Source of the DNA: QZLE01 sp033852135
GTDB lineage: Bacteria; Pseudomonadota; Gammaproteobacteria; QZLD01
DNA length: 64,000 nt
Assembly: GCA_033852135.1 (NCBI GenBank)
Contig: JAWSVB010000022.1
Location: forward strand, 62,001-126,000
Reading direction: 5' to 3'
Both the position numbers and the translations under genes were made by a program. Positions 17,471 through 25,992 of this stretch are shown here, in pieces. Position 1 is the first letter of the stretch. Each line of letters opens with the position of its first letter. The notes below the pieces were generated by a model. It did not search any database. It had not been told where the DNA came from and worked only from the letters and a program-made list of their open reading frames with translations.

Positions 17471-18049
17471 TTAAGTATAAAAACTGCTCGTTGCTTTTTT
17501 AGGCTTTACTACAAGAAAACCAAAAGTTCCCCCAATTAAACCACCTGCAATATGAGCCATCTGTGAAATATTATCATCCTGGAAAATAGAGATAAGCTCA
17601 TTTCCGAGAAAGATAACTGCGATAAGGATGAATGTAAGAGGGATCTCCCCTTGGCGGATATCTGTTATTGAGCCTAATAAGATAAGCATAAAAACGATAC
17701 CGCTTGCTCCTAATAAACCAGTTGAAAACAGGGTGATGTTAACAATGGCAGTAATTATCGCTGTGATTATTATCATCCATAATAGATTCTTTGAACCGTA
17801 TTTTTCCTCTAATAAAGGGCCTAAAAGGAGTATGTAAGTGATATTCCCAAGCAAATGGGACCAACATGAATGCCCCAGTACATGCGACCCTAGTTTGAAA
17901 TACCAGATTGGGCTTGTAAGCTCAAATGAAGAACCTACAGAGAAAAAGTTATGCGATATAGATGGGAAGGCAGTAGATGCGGCTATTTGAATAGCTACTG
18001 CAATAAACGAAAAGGTCAGTATGGTGGGAGAGTTATAACTTATCTTCAT
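17471..18049 (-). CDS. Rhomboid family intramembrane serine protease
   Basis: 192 residues, about six transmembrane helices. Catalytic serine S116 in GASG at the start of TM4 and histidine H166 in the last helix (MAHIAGGLIGG) form the dyad; H65 and N69 in SHLLGN match the conserved HxxxN of TM2 that stabilises the oxyanion. It would cleave single-pass membrane proteins within or near the bilayer. It lacks the long N-terminal cytoplasmic domain of E. coli GlpG. It is divergent from the Sel1-repeat gene with 158 bp between. Substrates are unknown. Confidence 0.9.
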   Translation of the reverse strand: MKISYNSPTILTFSFIAVAIQIAASTAFPSISHNFFSVGSSFELTSPIWYFKLGSHVLGHSCWSHLLGNITYILLLGPLLEEKYGSKNLLWMIIITAIITAIVNITLFSTGLLGASGIVFMLILLGSITDIRQGEIPLTFILIAVIFLGNELISIFQDDNISQMAHIAGGLIGGTFGFLVVKPKKATSSFYT

Positions 18050-18207
18050 GAAGCATCCATTTTATAAGAATTAATTTATTTAATTGTCGGGGCAAAATCG
18101 ATCGTAATATTTTAAAAGGGGCTCTAATTCCGGACATCTGAAAAATAATCAGGCTAAATTGACTATATTTATTGAGTAAACAAAAGTAAAGGAATGTCAT
18201 AAAAGTT

Positions 18208-19524
18208 ATGCGCAAGTTAATAGCAATAGTTTTGATACTGTTTTCATCTACTCTGTTTGCAGCAGATTTTTCTGAAGGGATGGATGTATATAAGACAGGT
18301 GAATACCGTAAGGCTTTTAATATATTTTTTAAGCTGGCCAAAAGTGGTGATGTTGATTCTCAATTTCAACTTGGGTACATGTACCTACATGGTGAAGCTG
18401 TTCCTCAAAGTACTGTAAAAGCAGTTAAATGGTTTGAGAAAGCTGCAGCAAAAGATAATCATGCAGCCCAGATAAATCTTGCTGTTATTTACCATACCGG
18501 CAAAAGTGGTATTCCCAGAAATTACAAACAGGCATTTGAGTGGTATAAAAAATCGGCAGAAGCCGGAAATATTACTGCTATGCGACACCTCGGTGAGATG
18601 TATGAAAAAGGTGAGGGGGCAAAACAGAGTTACTCAAAAGCTGCTCGCTGGTATAAAAAAGCTGCTAAGAAAGGGGATGCATTATCACACCACTACCTAG
18701 CTATTTTATATTTAAATGGTTACGGCGTAAGACAAAACGATAAGAAAGCCTTAGCTTTATTTAAAATAGCCATAGATAAGGGAAATGTTGGCTCCCATAG
18801 ATATCTTGGTGCTATGTATTTTGAGGGGTGGGGAGTAAAAAAAGATATTGAAAAAGCTTTGCACCACTACCAACAGGCTGCAGATAATAATGATGGAGTA
18901 TCGCAATATCGTATTGGTGATGCATACGAGAAAGGATTGCTAGGTGAAAAACCTGATTTACGTGAGGCTTTAAAGTGGTATGAAAAGGCCTCTAAAAATG
19001 GTGACCCGGATGGGCAGTTTTCAGTTGGAAGATTCTATAAAAATGGACTGGTCGTATCACAGAGTGAACAGGTAGCATTTACTTGGCTCTATCGAGCAGC
19101 AGAGAAAGAGCAGCCAGAAGCGTGCTACGAACTTGGGATGATGTATTTGAACGGAATTGGGGTCGATCGTGATTTTATGCGTGCAGTTAAATGGTTGACA
19201 AGAGGTGCAGATCTAAACAATGTGAATGCAAGTTATAAACTCGCGGGAATGTACAAGAAAGGTGAGGGCGTAATAAAAAACATGCGTAAGGCATTTAAAT
19301 ATTACATGGTTGCTGCTGAGGCAGGGATTCCTGATGCTCAATATAATATTGGTAGAATATATCACCGTGGCCTTGGAGGGGTAAAACGTGATGTGATTGA
19401 AGCAGTTAATTGGTGGACTAGGGCTGCAGACCAAGGAAACCAAATGGCCTTAAAAAAACTGCGTAAAATCGATGTAATAAGCGGCCAGGATTACTCAGAA
19501 AAGAAGCAAAAAGCAGCTAAATAA
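18208..19524 (+). CDS. Secreted Sel1-like repeat protein
   Basis: 438 residues. Signal peptide MRKLIAIVLILFSSTLFA, cleavage near residue 18-19 (FAAD). The rest is about eleven Sel1-type TPR-like repeats of 36-38 residues, recognisable by AxxxxG-x-MYxxGxGVxxDxxKAxxWYxKAA, spanning residues 25-425, and a short Lys-rich tail. Such periplasmic solenoids act as adaptors in signalling or envelope assembly. It is a single-gene unit with a strong terminator. Regularity of the repeats suggests no truncation. Partners are unknown. Confidence 0.88.
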   Translation: MRKLIAIVLILFSSTLFAADFSEGMDVYKTGEYRKAFNIFFKLAKSGDVDSQFQLGYMYLHGEAVPQSTVKAVKWFEKAAAKDNHAAQINLAVIYHTGKSGIPRNYKQAFEWYKKSAEAGNITAMRHLGEMYEKGEGAKQSYSKAARWYKKAAKKGDALSHHYLAILYLNGYGVRQNDKKALALFKIAIDKGNVGSHRYLGAMYFEGWGVKKDIEKALHHYQQAADNNDGVSQYRIGDAYEKGLLGEKPDLREALKWYEKASKNGDPDGQFSVGRFYKNGLVVSQSEQVAFTWLYRAAEKEQPEACYELGMMYLNGIGVDRDFMRAVKWLTRGADLNNVNASYKLAGMYKKGEGVIKNMRKAFKYYMVAAEAGIPDAQYNIGRIYHRGLGGVKRDVIEAVNWWTRAADQGNQMALKKLRKIDVISGQDYSEKKQKAAK

Positions 19525-19550
19525 TTAGTTTGATGAAAGTTTTGGCAGAT

Positions 19551-19598
19551 AAAAGAGATAAAAATCCTGCATAAAAGGTGATTTTTATCTCTTTTTTT
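19551..19598 (+). terminator. Rho-independent terminator after Sel1-repeat gene
   Basis: A 16-bp perfect stem (AAAAGAGATAAAAATC and its complement) with a 13-nt loop, followed by a T-run. Confidence 0.8.
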
Positions 19599-19653
19599 AT
19601 GATAATACACGACCCCAATATTCTTTAAAAACCTCAAGAGAGCAAACAGCAGC

Positions 19654-21024
19654 ATGAGCACAATCAATTCTTTAATAGCAATATCCCCAATTGACGGAAG
19701 ATATCACAGTAAAACTACTAAACTTAGCCCATTTACCAGCGAGTTTGGTCTGATTCATTTTCGTGTATTGGTAGAGATTCGTTGGCTGCAAGCTCTAGCT
19801 GAAAATGAGAAAATCACCGAAGTAACTGCATTATCAGATGCTGCAAATCAGTTTTTAAATGACATTATTGAAAACTTCTCCATCGACGATGCTGAACGTG
19901 TAAAAGAGATTGAAAAGACAACTAATCACGATGTAAAAGCGGTTGAATATTTCCTAAAAGAAGAGATCGCAGATAATCCAGAATTGGCTGCAATCACAGA
20001 GTTTATCCACTTTGCGTGTACCTCTGAAGATATCAATAACCTATCTTATGCTCTAATGCTTAAAGCAGTAAGAGACCAGGTTTTGATTCAAGATGTAGAT
20101 CTAGTAAATAAAGCAATTAAGGATATGGCTATCAACTATGCAGCTGTTCCAATGCTTTCACGTACTCATGGTCAAACAGCTTCACCAACAACTTTAGGTA
20201 AAGAGATGGCAAATGTTGTTTACCGTCTTGAGCGCCAGAGAGAGTATATTTTAAGCACACCAATTCTGGGTAAAATTAATGGTGCAGTAGGCAACTACAA
20301 CGCGCACATGATCTCTTATCCAGAAGTTGATTGGGCAGACCACGCAGAAAAGTTTGTAACCAGCCTAGGTTTAGATTGGAATCCATACACAACTCAGATC
20401 GAGCCACACGATTATCTAGCAGAGATATTTGATGCAGTAGCACGTTACAACACTATTCTTATCGATTTTAGCCGTGATATATGGAGCTACGTTTCACTAG
20501 GATACTTCAAGCAAAGAGTAGTAGCTGGTGAGGTTGGTTCTTCAGCGATGCCACATAAAGTTAATCCAATCGATTTTGAAAATGCAGAAGGCAACTTGGG
20601 TATTGCTAACGCAGTATTTACCCACCTTGGTTCTAAACTTCCTATCTCAAGATGGCAGCGAGATCTTACAGATTCAACAGTACTAAGAAACGTAGGTGTT
20701 GGTTTTGCCCACACAGAGATCGCACTTCAATCGCTTATTAAAGGTATTGGTAAGCTAGAAGTGAATGAAGCAGTTATCAGAAAAGATCTGGATGAAAGCT
20801 GGGAAGTTCTGGCAGAAGCAATCCAAACCGTAATGCGTCGTCACGGAATTGAAAAACCATATGAGAAGCTAAAAGAGCTAACTCGTGGTAAGGCAATTTC
20901 TAAAGAGGTAATTGCAGACTTTTTGCAGGGGATAGATCTTCCTGCAGAAGCAAAGCAAAGCTTGATTGATTTAACACCGTGGACCTATATCGGTTCAGCT
21001 ATCGAACAAGCAAAGAAAATTTAG
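19654..21024 (+). CDS. purB: Adenylosuccinate lyase
   Basis: 456 residues, the size of the E. coli-type enzyme, to which it is close from MSTINSLIAISPIDGRYHSK onward. It catalyses two fumarate-releasing steps of purine synthesis: SAICAR to AICAR, and adenylosuccinate to AMP. The signature loop SSAMPHKVNP near residue 295 contains the catalytic serine; the TSEDINNLSY and SRTHGQTASPTT stretches supply the other active-site residues. It is cytoplasmic, active as a tetramer. Monocistronic with its own terminator; the hflD and mnmA neighbours of E. coli are not here. Confidence 0.97.
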   Translation: MSTINSLIAISPIDGRYHSKTTKLSPFTSEFGLIHFRVLVEIRWLQALAENEKITEVTALSDAANQFLNDIIENFSIDDAERVKEIEKTTNHDVKAVEYFLKEEIADNPELAAITEFIHFACTSEDINNLSYALMLKAVRDQVLIQDVDLVNKAIKDMAINYAAVPMLSRTHGQTASPTTLGKEMANVVYRLERQREYILSTPILGKINGAVGNYNAHMISYPEVDWADHAEKFVTSLGLDWNPYTTQIEPHDYLAEIFDAVARYNTILIDFSRDIWSYVSLGYFKQRVVAGEVGSSAMPHKVNPIDFENAEGNLGIANAVFTHLGSKLPISRWQRDLTDSTVLRNVGVGFAHTEIALQSLIKGIGKLEVNEAVIRKDLDESWEVLAEAIQTVMRRHGIEKPYEKLKELTRGKAISKEVIADFLQGIDLPAEAKQSLIDLTPWTYIGSAIEQAKKI

Positions 21025-21124
21025 GGTTTATTTTCCCAATATCTTTGTTGCAATTCGATAATAATGAGTTGTTTGCAAAGACAGGCTAAAAATATTTGGC
21101 CACTAAAAGCGTAACTTATTTAAG

Positions 21125-21152
21125 AAGGGCGGTTTAATCACCGCCCTTTTTT
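21125..21152 (+). terminator. Rho-independent terminator of purB
   Basis: GGGCGGT, loop TTAATC, ACCGCCC, six T. Confidence 0.9.
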
Positions 21153-21164
21153 AATGCATAAAAC

Positions 21165-21208
21165 TTGTAATATTCCCGTAACAAAAACGTAATTTATTCG
21201 TAATGTTT
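21165..21208 (+). promoter_or_regulatory. Pho-box-like array upstream of porin
   Basis: Four direct 11-bp units, each carrying GTAA at the same offset (21167, 21178, 21189, 21200): TTGTAATATTC, CCGTAACAAAA, ACGTAATTTAT, TCGTAATGTTT. PhoB binds 11-bp direct repeats made of a CTGTCAT-like heptamer and an AT-rich tetramer; these units fit the spacing and layout, less so the exact heptamer. A fifth GTAA at 21214 is out of phase. The array ends 49 bp before the porin start. Confidence 0.5.
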
Positions 21209-21257
21209 CTTACGTAAAGTTCACTCATCAAATGAATTTTTAAAGAGGAAACAATAA

Positions 21258-22220
21258 ATGAATAAATTTTTACCTGTTGTATTAGGCGCTGGTCTTGCTA
21301 TCTCTGGAACAGTTTCAGCATCTGAAATCAAGGCTCCAACTGTATACGGTCGTGTTCATGTTTCAGTTGGTATGATTGATAATGAAGATGGAAGTGCAAC
21401 TCAGGTTAAGAGTAATGCTTCACGTTTTGGCATCAAGGGTGATTACGAGATTGATCCTGGTCTTAAAGCTGTCTACAAGCTTGAGTTTGAAGTAGATACT
21501 ACAGATGACAGCTCAACAAGCATTAAGAAAGGTCGTGCACAATATGCTGGTATTAAAGGTAGTTTTGGTGAGATCCGCGTTGGTCGTCACGATACAGCAT
21601 ACAAAGCTTCAACTTCAAAGCTTGACCCATGGGGTGATACCTATGCTGATTACAACAATATCCTAGATAAAGATGCACATGATTCAAGAGAAAATAACTC
21701 TATAAATTATTTGAACAAATTCAATGATCTAAAATTAGCTATCTCATATGGTGCTGGTGATGACGATATCTCTGGAGACAACGATGGTTCAAGAGTAAGT
21801 ATCGGTGCAACATATAAAGCAGGTGGATTGCTAGTTGGTGGTGGCTATGAAGATGTAGATAGCGCAAGTTCAGCGGCAAAAATTGGTATAAGCTACAGCT
21901 TTGATGCCTTTAAACTTGGCGGTGTTGTAGAGTCAGTTGATAAAGAAACTGCAGGTACTGATGAACTTAACCTGATTCTTACTGGTGAATTCAAGATCAC
22001 TGAAAAAGGTTCTATCAAGGCTGTATACGGTCAAACTGATATAGATGCAGATGGTGTTGAAGACCCAACTATGTTTGCAATAGGATACAACCACAAATTC
22101 AACAAGAAAGCTTCAGCTTATGTTCTACTAGTTAGCTCTGAAGATGAAGGTATCGATGAAGCTGGTAAAGTATCGGGTGATGCTACTGCAGTAGCGGTAG
22201 GTATGAAGTACAACTTCTAA
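21258..22220 (+). CDS. Outer-membrane porin (general Gram-negative type)
   Basis: 320 residues. Signal peptide MNKFLPVVLGAGLAISGTVS, cleavage near residue 21. The mature protein starts with PTVYGRVHVSVGMID and has the GIKGDYEIDPGLKAVYKLEF and KGRAQYAGIKGSFGEIRVGRHDTAYK stretches of trimeric 16-strand porins, a variable acidic loop (GAGDDDISGDNDG) and the C-terminal phenylalanine (MKYNF) needed for BAM-mediated insertion. AGAGGA precedes the ATG. The upstream 11-bp repeats suggest phosphate control, which would make this a phosphoporin in function, but the pore-lining charges do not settle its selectivity. Monocistronic. Confidence 0.9.
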   Translation: MNKFLPVVLGAGLAISGTVSASEIKAPTVYGRVHVSVGMIDNEDGSATQVKSNASRFGIKGDYEIDPGLKAVYKLEFEVDTTDDSSTSIKKGRAQYAGIKGSFGEIRVGRHDTAYKASTSKLDPWGDTYADYNNILDKDAHDSRENNSINYLNKFNDLKLAISYGAGDDDISGDNDGSRVSIGATYKAGGLLVGGGYEDVDSASSAAKIGISYSFDAFKLGGVVESVDKETAGTDELNLILTGEFKITEKGSIKAVYGQTDIDADGVEDPTMFAIGYNHKFNKKASAYVLLVSSEDEGIDEAGKVSGDATAVAVGMKYNF

Positions 22221-22255
22221 GTTAAAGCAGTAATATAAAAACTCCCTATTTTTAG

Positions 22256-22281
22256 CGCCTGGCATTAGCCAGGCGTTTTTT
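22256..22281 (+). terminator. Rho-independent terminator of porin gene
   Basis: CGCCTGGC, loop ATTA, GCCAGGCG, T-run. Confidence 0.9.
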
Positions 22282-22435
22282 ATTCTGCTGTCTAATAGCT
22301 TTTTAAACCACTATAAAGCATAAACTTTAGGCATGAAAAACTGTCTAAATTATTGGAAAGCCAGGGAATTTGTTGTTTTAAAGCTTTTTGGCTTGATGTT
22401 GACTTTATATGTATTGCTTCTAAGGAGGATATATC

Positions 22436-22918
22436 ATGAAATCAATAGACTTAACTCCACTCTACCGTAACACTATAGGCTTTGACCGCTTTGCATCACT
22501 TTTAGATGACGTTATGAATAGCGAAGCTGTTACCATTGGTTACCCACCTTACAATATCGAAATGCTTGATGACAATCGCTACACCATTGCGCTGGCTGTA
22601 GCAGGTTTCGATAAAAGTGAATTAGATATTAGCGTTGAAAAAGGAGTACTTACTGTAAGCAGTAAGAAAACTAAAAATCAGGAGCATAAATATCTACACC
22701 AAGGTATAGCCAATCGTGCATTTGAACGGAAGTTTGATCTTGCTGATTATGTAGAAGTTACAGGTGCAGACCTGCATAATGGCCTGTTAACAATAAGTAT
22801 GGTTAAAGAGATACCAGAGGAGATGAAACCTAAAAGTATCCCAATTAATCAAGAGATAGATGTGCTTGAGCATAAACATGGTAAGCATCATGAAAAAATC
22901 GATAAGAAAGCTGCTTAG
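22436..22918 (+). CDS. Small heat shock protein, Hsp20/IbpA family
   Basis: 160 residues. N-terminal region MKSIDLTPLYRNTIGFDRFASLLDD matches IbpA/IbpB, followed by the alpha-crystallin domain (about 35-130) with YNIEMLDDNRYTIALAVAGF and the closing NGLLTISM. The C-terminal IxI anchor is present as SIPI. It holds unfolded proteins for DnaK/ClpB without ATP. A perfect AAGGAGG lies 7 bases before the ATG; the sequence just before it (TTGCTTCT) can pair with it weakly, so a heat-opened leader is possible. Monocistronic. Confidence 0.92.
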   Translation: MKSIDLTPLYRNTIGFDRFASLLDDVMNSEAVTIGYPPYNIEMLDDNRYTIALAVAGFDKSELDISVEKGVLTVSSKKTKNQEHKYLHQGIANRAFERKFDLADYVEVTGADLHNGLLTISMVKEIPEEMKPKSIPINQEIDVLEHKHGKHHEKIDKKAA

Positions 22919-23011
22919 TTAGTGGCTTAATATGGAAAGGCTGCGGGCAACTGCAGCCTTTTGGTATTGTGAAATAGGTTTTTATCTCAGGAGTTATTCT
23001 GCACAGTTACA

Positions 23012-24091
23012 ATGCTTAGTGACATAAAAATAAACTATAATCCCCAAATGGATAAACAAATAACAATATCTCAATCTAGTACTTCACTGCTAGCCCCTGC
23101 CGTTAAGGTTCTTGTTGAAACAATCCACATTGAAATCGAATGCGGAAAAGAGTGCGCCTATCAAGCGATGGAGCAAGAGAAAAAGCTCACCTACTGGAAT
23201 GTAGGTAAACACATAAAAGAACATCTTCTGCAGAATGAAGGGCGGGCTGATTACGGTAAAACTCTATTCCCGCAAATCTCCAAAGAACTAAATATATCCA
23301 AGTCGGTTCTATACGATTGCGTACAATTTTATGAAGAATACCCAAAGATTTTCCCCACGAAGGGAAAATTAACATGGTCCCATATTCGAGTGTTATTGCA
23401 TGTGCCGGAAAAGAAGGCTAGGAAAGAGTTTGAAGAGAAAATTGTCTCTGAAAAACTCACAGTTGTTGAGTTGAGAAAACTTGTAAAATGGGACAATAGT
23501 GTCCCACCACAAACATCCGCTCCAATCCTAAAAGTTGAGCGTGGCGAGCCGTATATTTATCGCCTGAAAAAGATACAAAACCAAAACATGGTAGACCTTG
23601 GTTTTAGATTCTATATTCAAAACCCGTTAGCAGTTACCAAAGGCAAGATACCTAAAAATTACTTAGTAGATGGTGAAGCAGTAGTTCGTTGTGAAAAGCT
23701 AAATAAAAACTATAGCTTCGCCCCAGCAGGAAAAGAGCAAGTTCCGCACTACACCTACAAAGCTTATGTGTTAGAAATTATCGATGGCGATACTTTATGG
23801 GTAAATATCGATCTAGGTTTTAATTCATGGACAACCCAAAAACTAAGGCTCAAGGGAATTAACACTAAAGCCATAGAAACAGCAGAAGGGCAAAGTGCAA
23901 AAAAATATATGCAATCAAGATTAAAAGGCTGTGAATTCATAGTAGTCAAAACCTACTGGCGCGATAAATTCAGTAGATACTTGGCAGATATTTACTATAA
24001 GAAGGGGGAAGTGGATTTATATAAACTTGCCCAAGAGGGTAGGTTCTTAAATCAGGAGTTATTAAACAGAGAACTAGCGGTTAAGTATTGA
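23012..24091 (+). CDS. DUF1016-N / staphylococcal-nuclease-like fusion protein
   Basis: 359 residues. Residues about 60-170 resemble the DUF1016 (YhcG) N-terminal helical domain, seen in YWNVGKHIKEHLL and EGRADYGKTLFPQISKELN. Residues about 250-345 look like a staphylococcal nuclease (SNase) fold: VLEIIDGDTLWV (DGDT at 258-261), LRLKGINT (R279) and DKFSRYLADIYY (R322). By alignment to SNase, D21, T41, R35 and R87 equivalents are present, but D40 is N284 and the catalytic E43 is A287, so normal nuclease activity is doubtful. Start at 23012 has an AGGAG rather far upstream (19 bases); ATG 23048 is an alternative. No toxin, restriction or transposase gene is adjacent. Confidence 0.7.
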   Translation: MLSDIKINYNPQMDKQITISQSSTSLLAPAVKVLVETIHIEIECGKECAYQAMEQEKKLTYWNVGKHIKEHLLQNEGRADYGKTLFPQISKELNISKSVLYDCVQFYEEYPKIFPTKGKLTWSHIRVLLHVPEKKARKEFEEKIVSEKLTVVELRKLVKWDNSVPPQTSAPILKVERGEPYIYRLKKIQNQNMVDLGFRFYIQNPLAVTKGKIPKNYLVDGEAVVRCEKLNKNYSFAPAGKEQVPHYTYKAYVLEIIDGDTLWVNIDLGFNSWTTQKLRLKGINTKAIETAEGQSAKKYMQSRLKGCEFIVVKTYWRDKFSRYLADIYYKKGEVDLYKLAQEGRFLNQELLNRELAVKY

Positions 24092-24191
24092 TACTAATTT
24101 ACTGAATGATGAGCTGTTTGTATGGATGTTGCTCTTTGAAGTATGGTATTGATAAAATCGGTTAAGCTTGAAGTTAAATAATGAGAAATAT

Positions 24192-25136
24192 ATGGGAATA
24201 AAAGAAATAAATATGCCAAATTTAAATGATGATACCGCTCAAGAAGGCTGGAAGCCAAAGTTATGGATAGCAATTTTGGTTGGGGTGTTCTTTAATGCAT
24301 TTGCGCTGCTGTATGTGAACCGCCCAAGGTTGTTCTGGATCTATTTTATTATCAGTTCTGTAGTGGCTGTATTGCAGTTTATTTTCAGCAATAGTATTGC
24401 TGAAATTGTCGCCATAGATTTTATTTCTATTAGCTTAGTATTTAATATTATTTGCCCTGTTCATGCTGCTTTGTTAACAAAAACCTACGATAGCAGTTCA
24501 AAGCGTGGGTGGTATTCTAAACTGTGGGTGCTTCCAGCGTTATATGTTGCTATTTTTATATCTGTATTTTGCTTCCGATCTTTTCTTTATGAACCGTTTA
24601 CTATTTCGTCAGCATCAATGGCGCCGAACTACAATAAGGGAGATATAGTTGTTGTTAGAAAGTTTGGATTTGGTAGGTATGGAACTTTTGGATTTGACTT
24701 TTTCAATCCTGGGGTATCACATCAAGATTTAATGCAAAGGGGGAAGGCTTATGTTTTTTACCCACCAAAGAAAGACGTTGTATTTATAATGAGACTAATC
24801 GGATCGCCAGGTGATGAAATTTCGTTTGATGTCGATGGAATTAGTTTAAATGGGGATAGGCTTTTAACTTCACTTTCAAACGATCAAAAAAATGGTTTTG
24901 TAGAGTTTAAAGAAATGAACGGTGAAACATCCTATTCTATCTCTAGGTTTGTTTATAGGCCAATATCTAAAAGTGGAACTCATATAGTTCCTGAAAATCA
25001 TTATTTTATGCTAGGTGATTCGAGAGATAACTCCTTAGATAGTCGTTTTTGGGGGACTGTAGATTCTAAAAGTATTGTTGGTGAAGTTGTTCATGTTTTT
25101 CAAAATAAAAAAGAGCCTTCATTGTCCCAGGATTAA
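24192..25136 (+). CDS. Signal peptidase I-like membrane protein, catalytic Lys replaced
   Basis: 314 residues from ATG 24192 (a TTG at 24168 or ATG 24213 are alternatives; GAGAA lies just before 24192). Four hydrophobic segments (about 24-42, 48-67, 75-97 and 113-130) precede a periplasmic S26-type domain. The serine box is SSASMAP (S142), and the boxes RLIGSPGDE and MLGDSRDNSLDSRFWG are clear. In E. coli LepB the general-base lysine is directly before the arginine of KRAVGLPGD; here that position is M200 (FIMRLIG). The Ser/Lys dyad is thus broken, by a codon one base away from AAG. It is either inactive or uses another base. It is larger at the N-terminus than LepB and probably not the housekeeping enzyme. 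Confidence 0.8.
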   Translation: MGIKEINMPNLNDDTAQEGWKPKLWIAILVGVFFNAFALLYVNRPRLFWIYFIISSVVAVLQFIFSNSIAEIVAIDFISISLVFNIICPVHAALLTKTYDSSSKRGWYSKLWVLPALYVAIFISVFCFRSFLYEPFTISSASMAPNYNKGDIVVVRKFGFGRYGTFGFDFFNPGVSHQDLMQRGKAYVFYPPKKDVVFIMRLIGSPGDEISFDVDGISLNGDRLLTSLSNDQKNGFVEFKEMNGETSYSISRFVYRPISKSGTHIVPENHYFMLGDSRDNSLDSRFWGTVDSKSIVGEVVHVFQNKKEPSLSQD

Positions 25137-25147
25137 TAGGAATCAAA

Positions 25148-25396
25148 ATGAAAATATTCGGTTATCCAAAAGAAGGGTATGATAAGTCACAGTTACTTGA
25201 ATTAAATGAAGTTACTATTGCTGCTAAGCCAGAGGAACTTAGAAAAATTGCTGAGTTTTTTGAGCAAGCCGCTATAGATATTGAAAAACACGGCTCAGAT
25301 TTTGAATATGAGCATTTACAAGACCATTTTAATGGTGGTCAGAAAGGCTTTGATGGTAATCCAGACATCATAGTTTACAATGAGGCTCTCCTTTAA
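25148..25396 (+). CDS. Imm32-like immunity protein family member
   Basis: 82 residues, no signal or membrane segment, acidic. The pattern MKIFGYP...LLELNEVTIAAKPEELRKIAEFFEQAA, then EKHGSDFEYEHLQD and PDIIVYN resembles the Imm32 family of polymorphic-toxin immunity proteins; this is recognition by pattern and could be wrong. It begins 11 bp after the signal-peptidase-like gene (AATAGGAATC before the ATG), so the two are probably co-transcribed. No toxin with an RHS, CdiA or VgrG architecture is present nearby, so it would be an orphan. Confidence 0.55.
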   Translation: MKIFGYPKEGYDKSQLLELNEVTIAAKPEELRKIAEFFEQAAIDIEKHGSDFEYEHLQDHFNGGQKGFDGNPDIIVYNEALL

Positions 25397-25463
25397 CAAA
25401 TATTACCACTGCTAACTAGCTGCACTTAGTTTAAAAGCATCATGCACCGAGAAGAGTTAATAA

Positions 25464-25940
25464 ATGAATAAGATATTAGGCAAATTAGTTGCACAAAAAG
25501 ATTGTCCCGAAATTTTAGTCGGCCAAGTTGATATTCAATCCTATAGTATTTCGGTTGAAATTGACCCGGATGATTGCTCTGTTGAAAGCGCAACGTCGTT
25601 AGCTGAAAAGATAATTACATCTTTGAAACAGTACGACCAAATTGCCCGTAATATAATTAATAGAGACTTATTGGAAACTTATAACTCTGATGGGACTGAA
25701 AAAAACCAAACAGGCTGTGATGAGAGTGGGGAAAATATTCAAAATTCAAAATTGTCACCAGGTGAATTCCAAAAGTTATTTACTTTAAAATCCGTTGGTA
25801 TTTGCGGTGATAATTGTGTAGATATTTTGTATGATACGGATAATTTGTTTGCGGGCCATAGTGTATATGTAACATCTTTTGAAGGTGTTGATTTTAGCGG
25901 AGCATCTGCTCAATTATTTGATTTAGAGAGCGATGTATAA
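25464..25940 (+). CDS. Conserved hypothetical protein (DUF2262/DUF2004-like)
   Basis: 158 residues, cytoplasmic, acidic. It begins with a VGQVDIQSYSISVEIDPDD segment, a helix (SATSLAEKIITSLKQYDQIARNII), a short linker, then LSPGEFQKLFTLKSVGICGDNCVDILYDTDNLFAGHSVYVTSFEG. This layout matches a group of uncharacterised domains found next to immunity-like genes; the exact DUF number is uncertain. An AAGAGTTAATAA stretch lies before the ATG. It sits 67 bp after the Imm32-like gene in the same direction. No function is offered. Confidence 0.65.
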   Translation: MNKILGKLVAQKDCPEILVGQVDIQSYSISVEIDPDDCSVESATSLAEKIITSLKQYDQIARNIINRDLLETYNSDGTEKNQTGCDESGENIQNSKLSPGEFQKLFTLKSVGICGDNCVDILYDTDNLFAGHSVYVTSFEGVDFSGASAQLFDLESDV

Positions 25941-25992
25941 TTTGTACGTCTCAGCTAAATATGCGTTTTATATAAATATATAAAGAGGAAGT

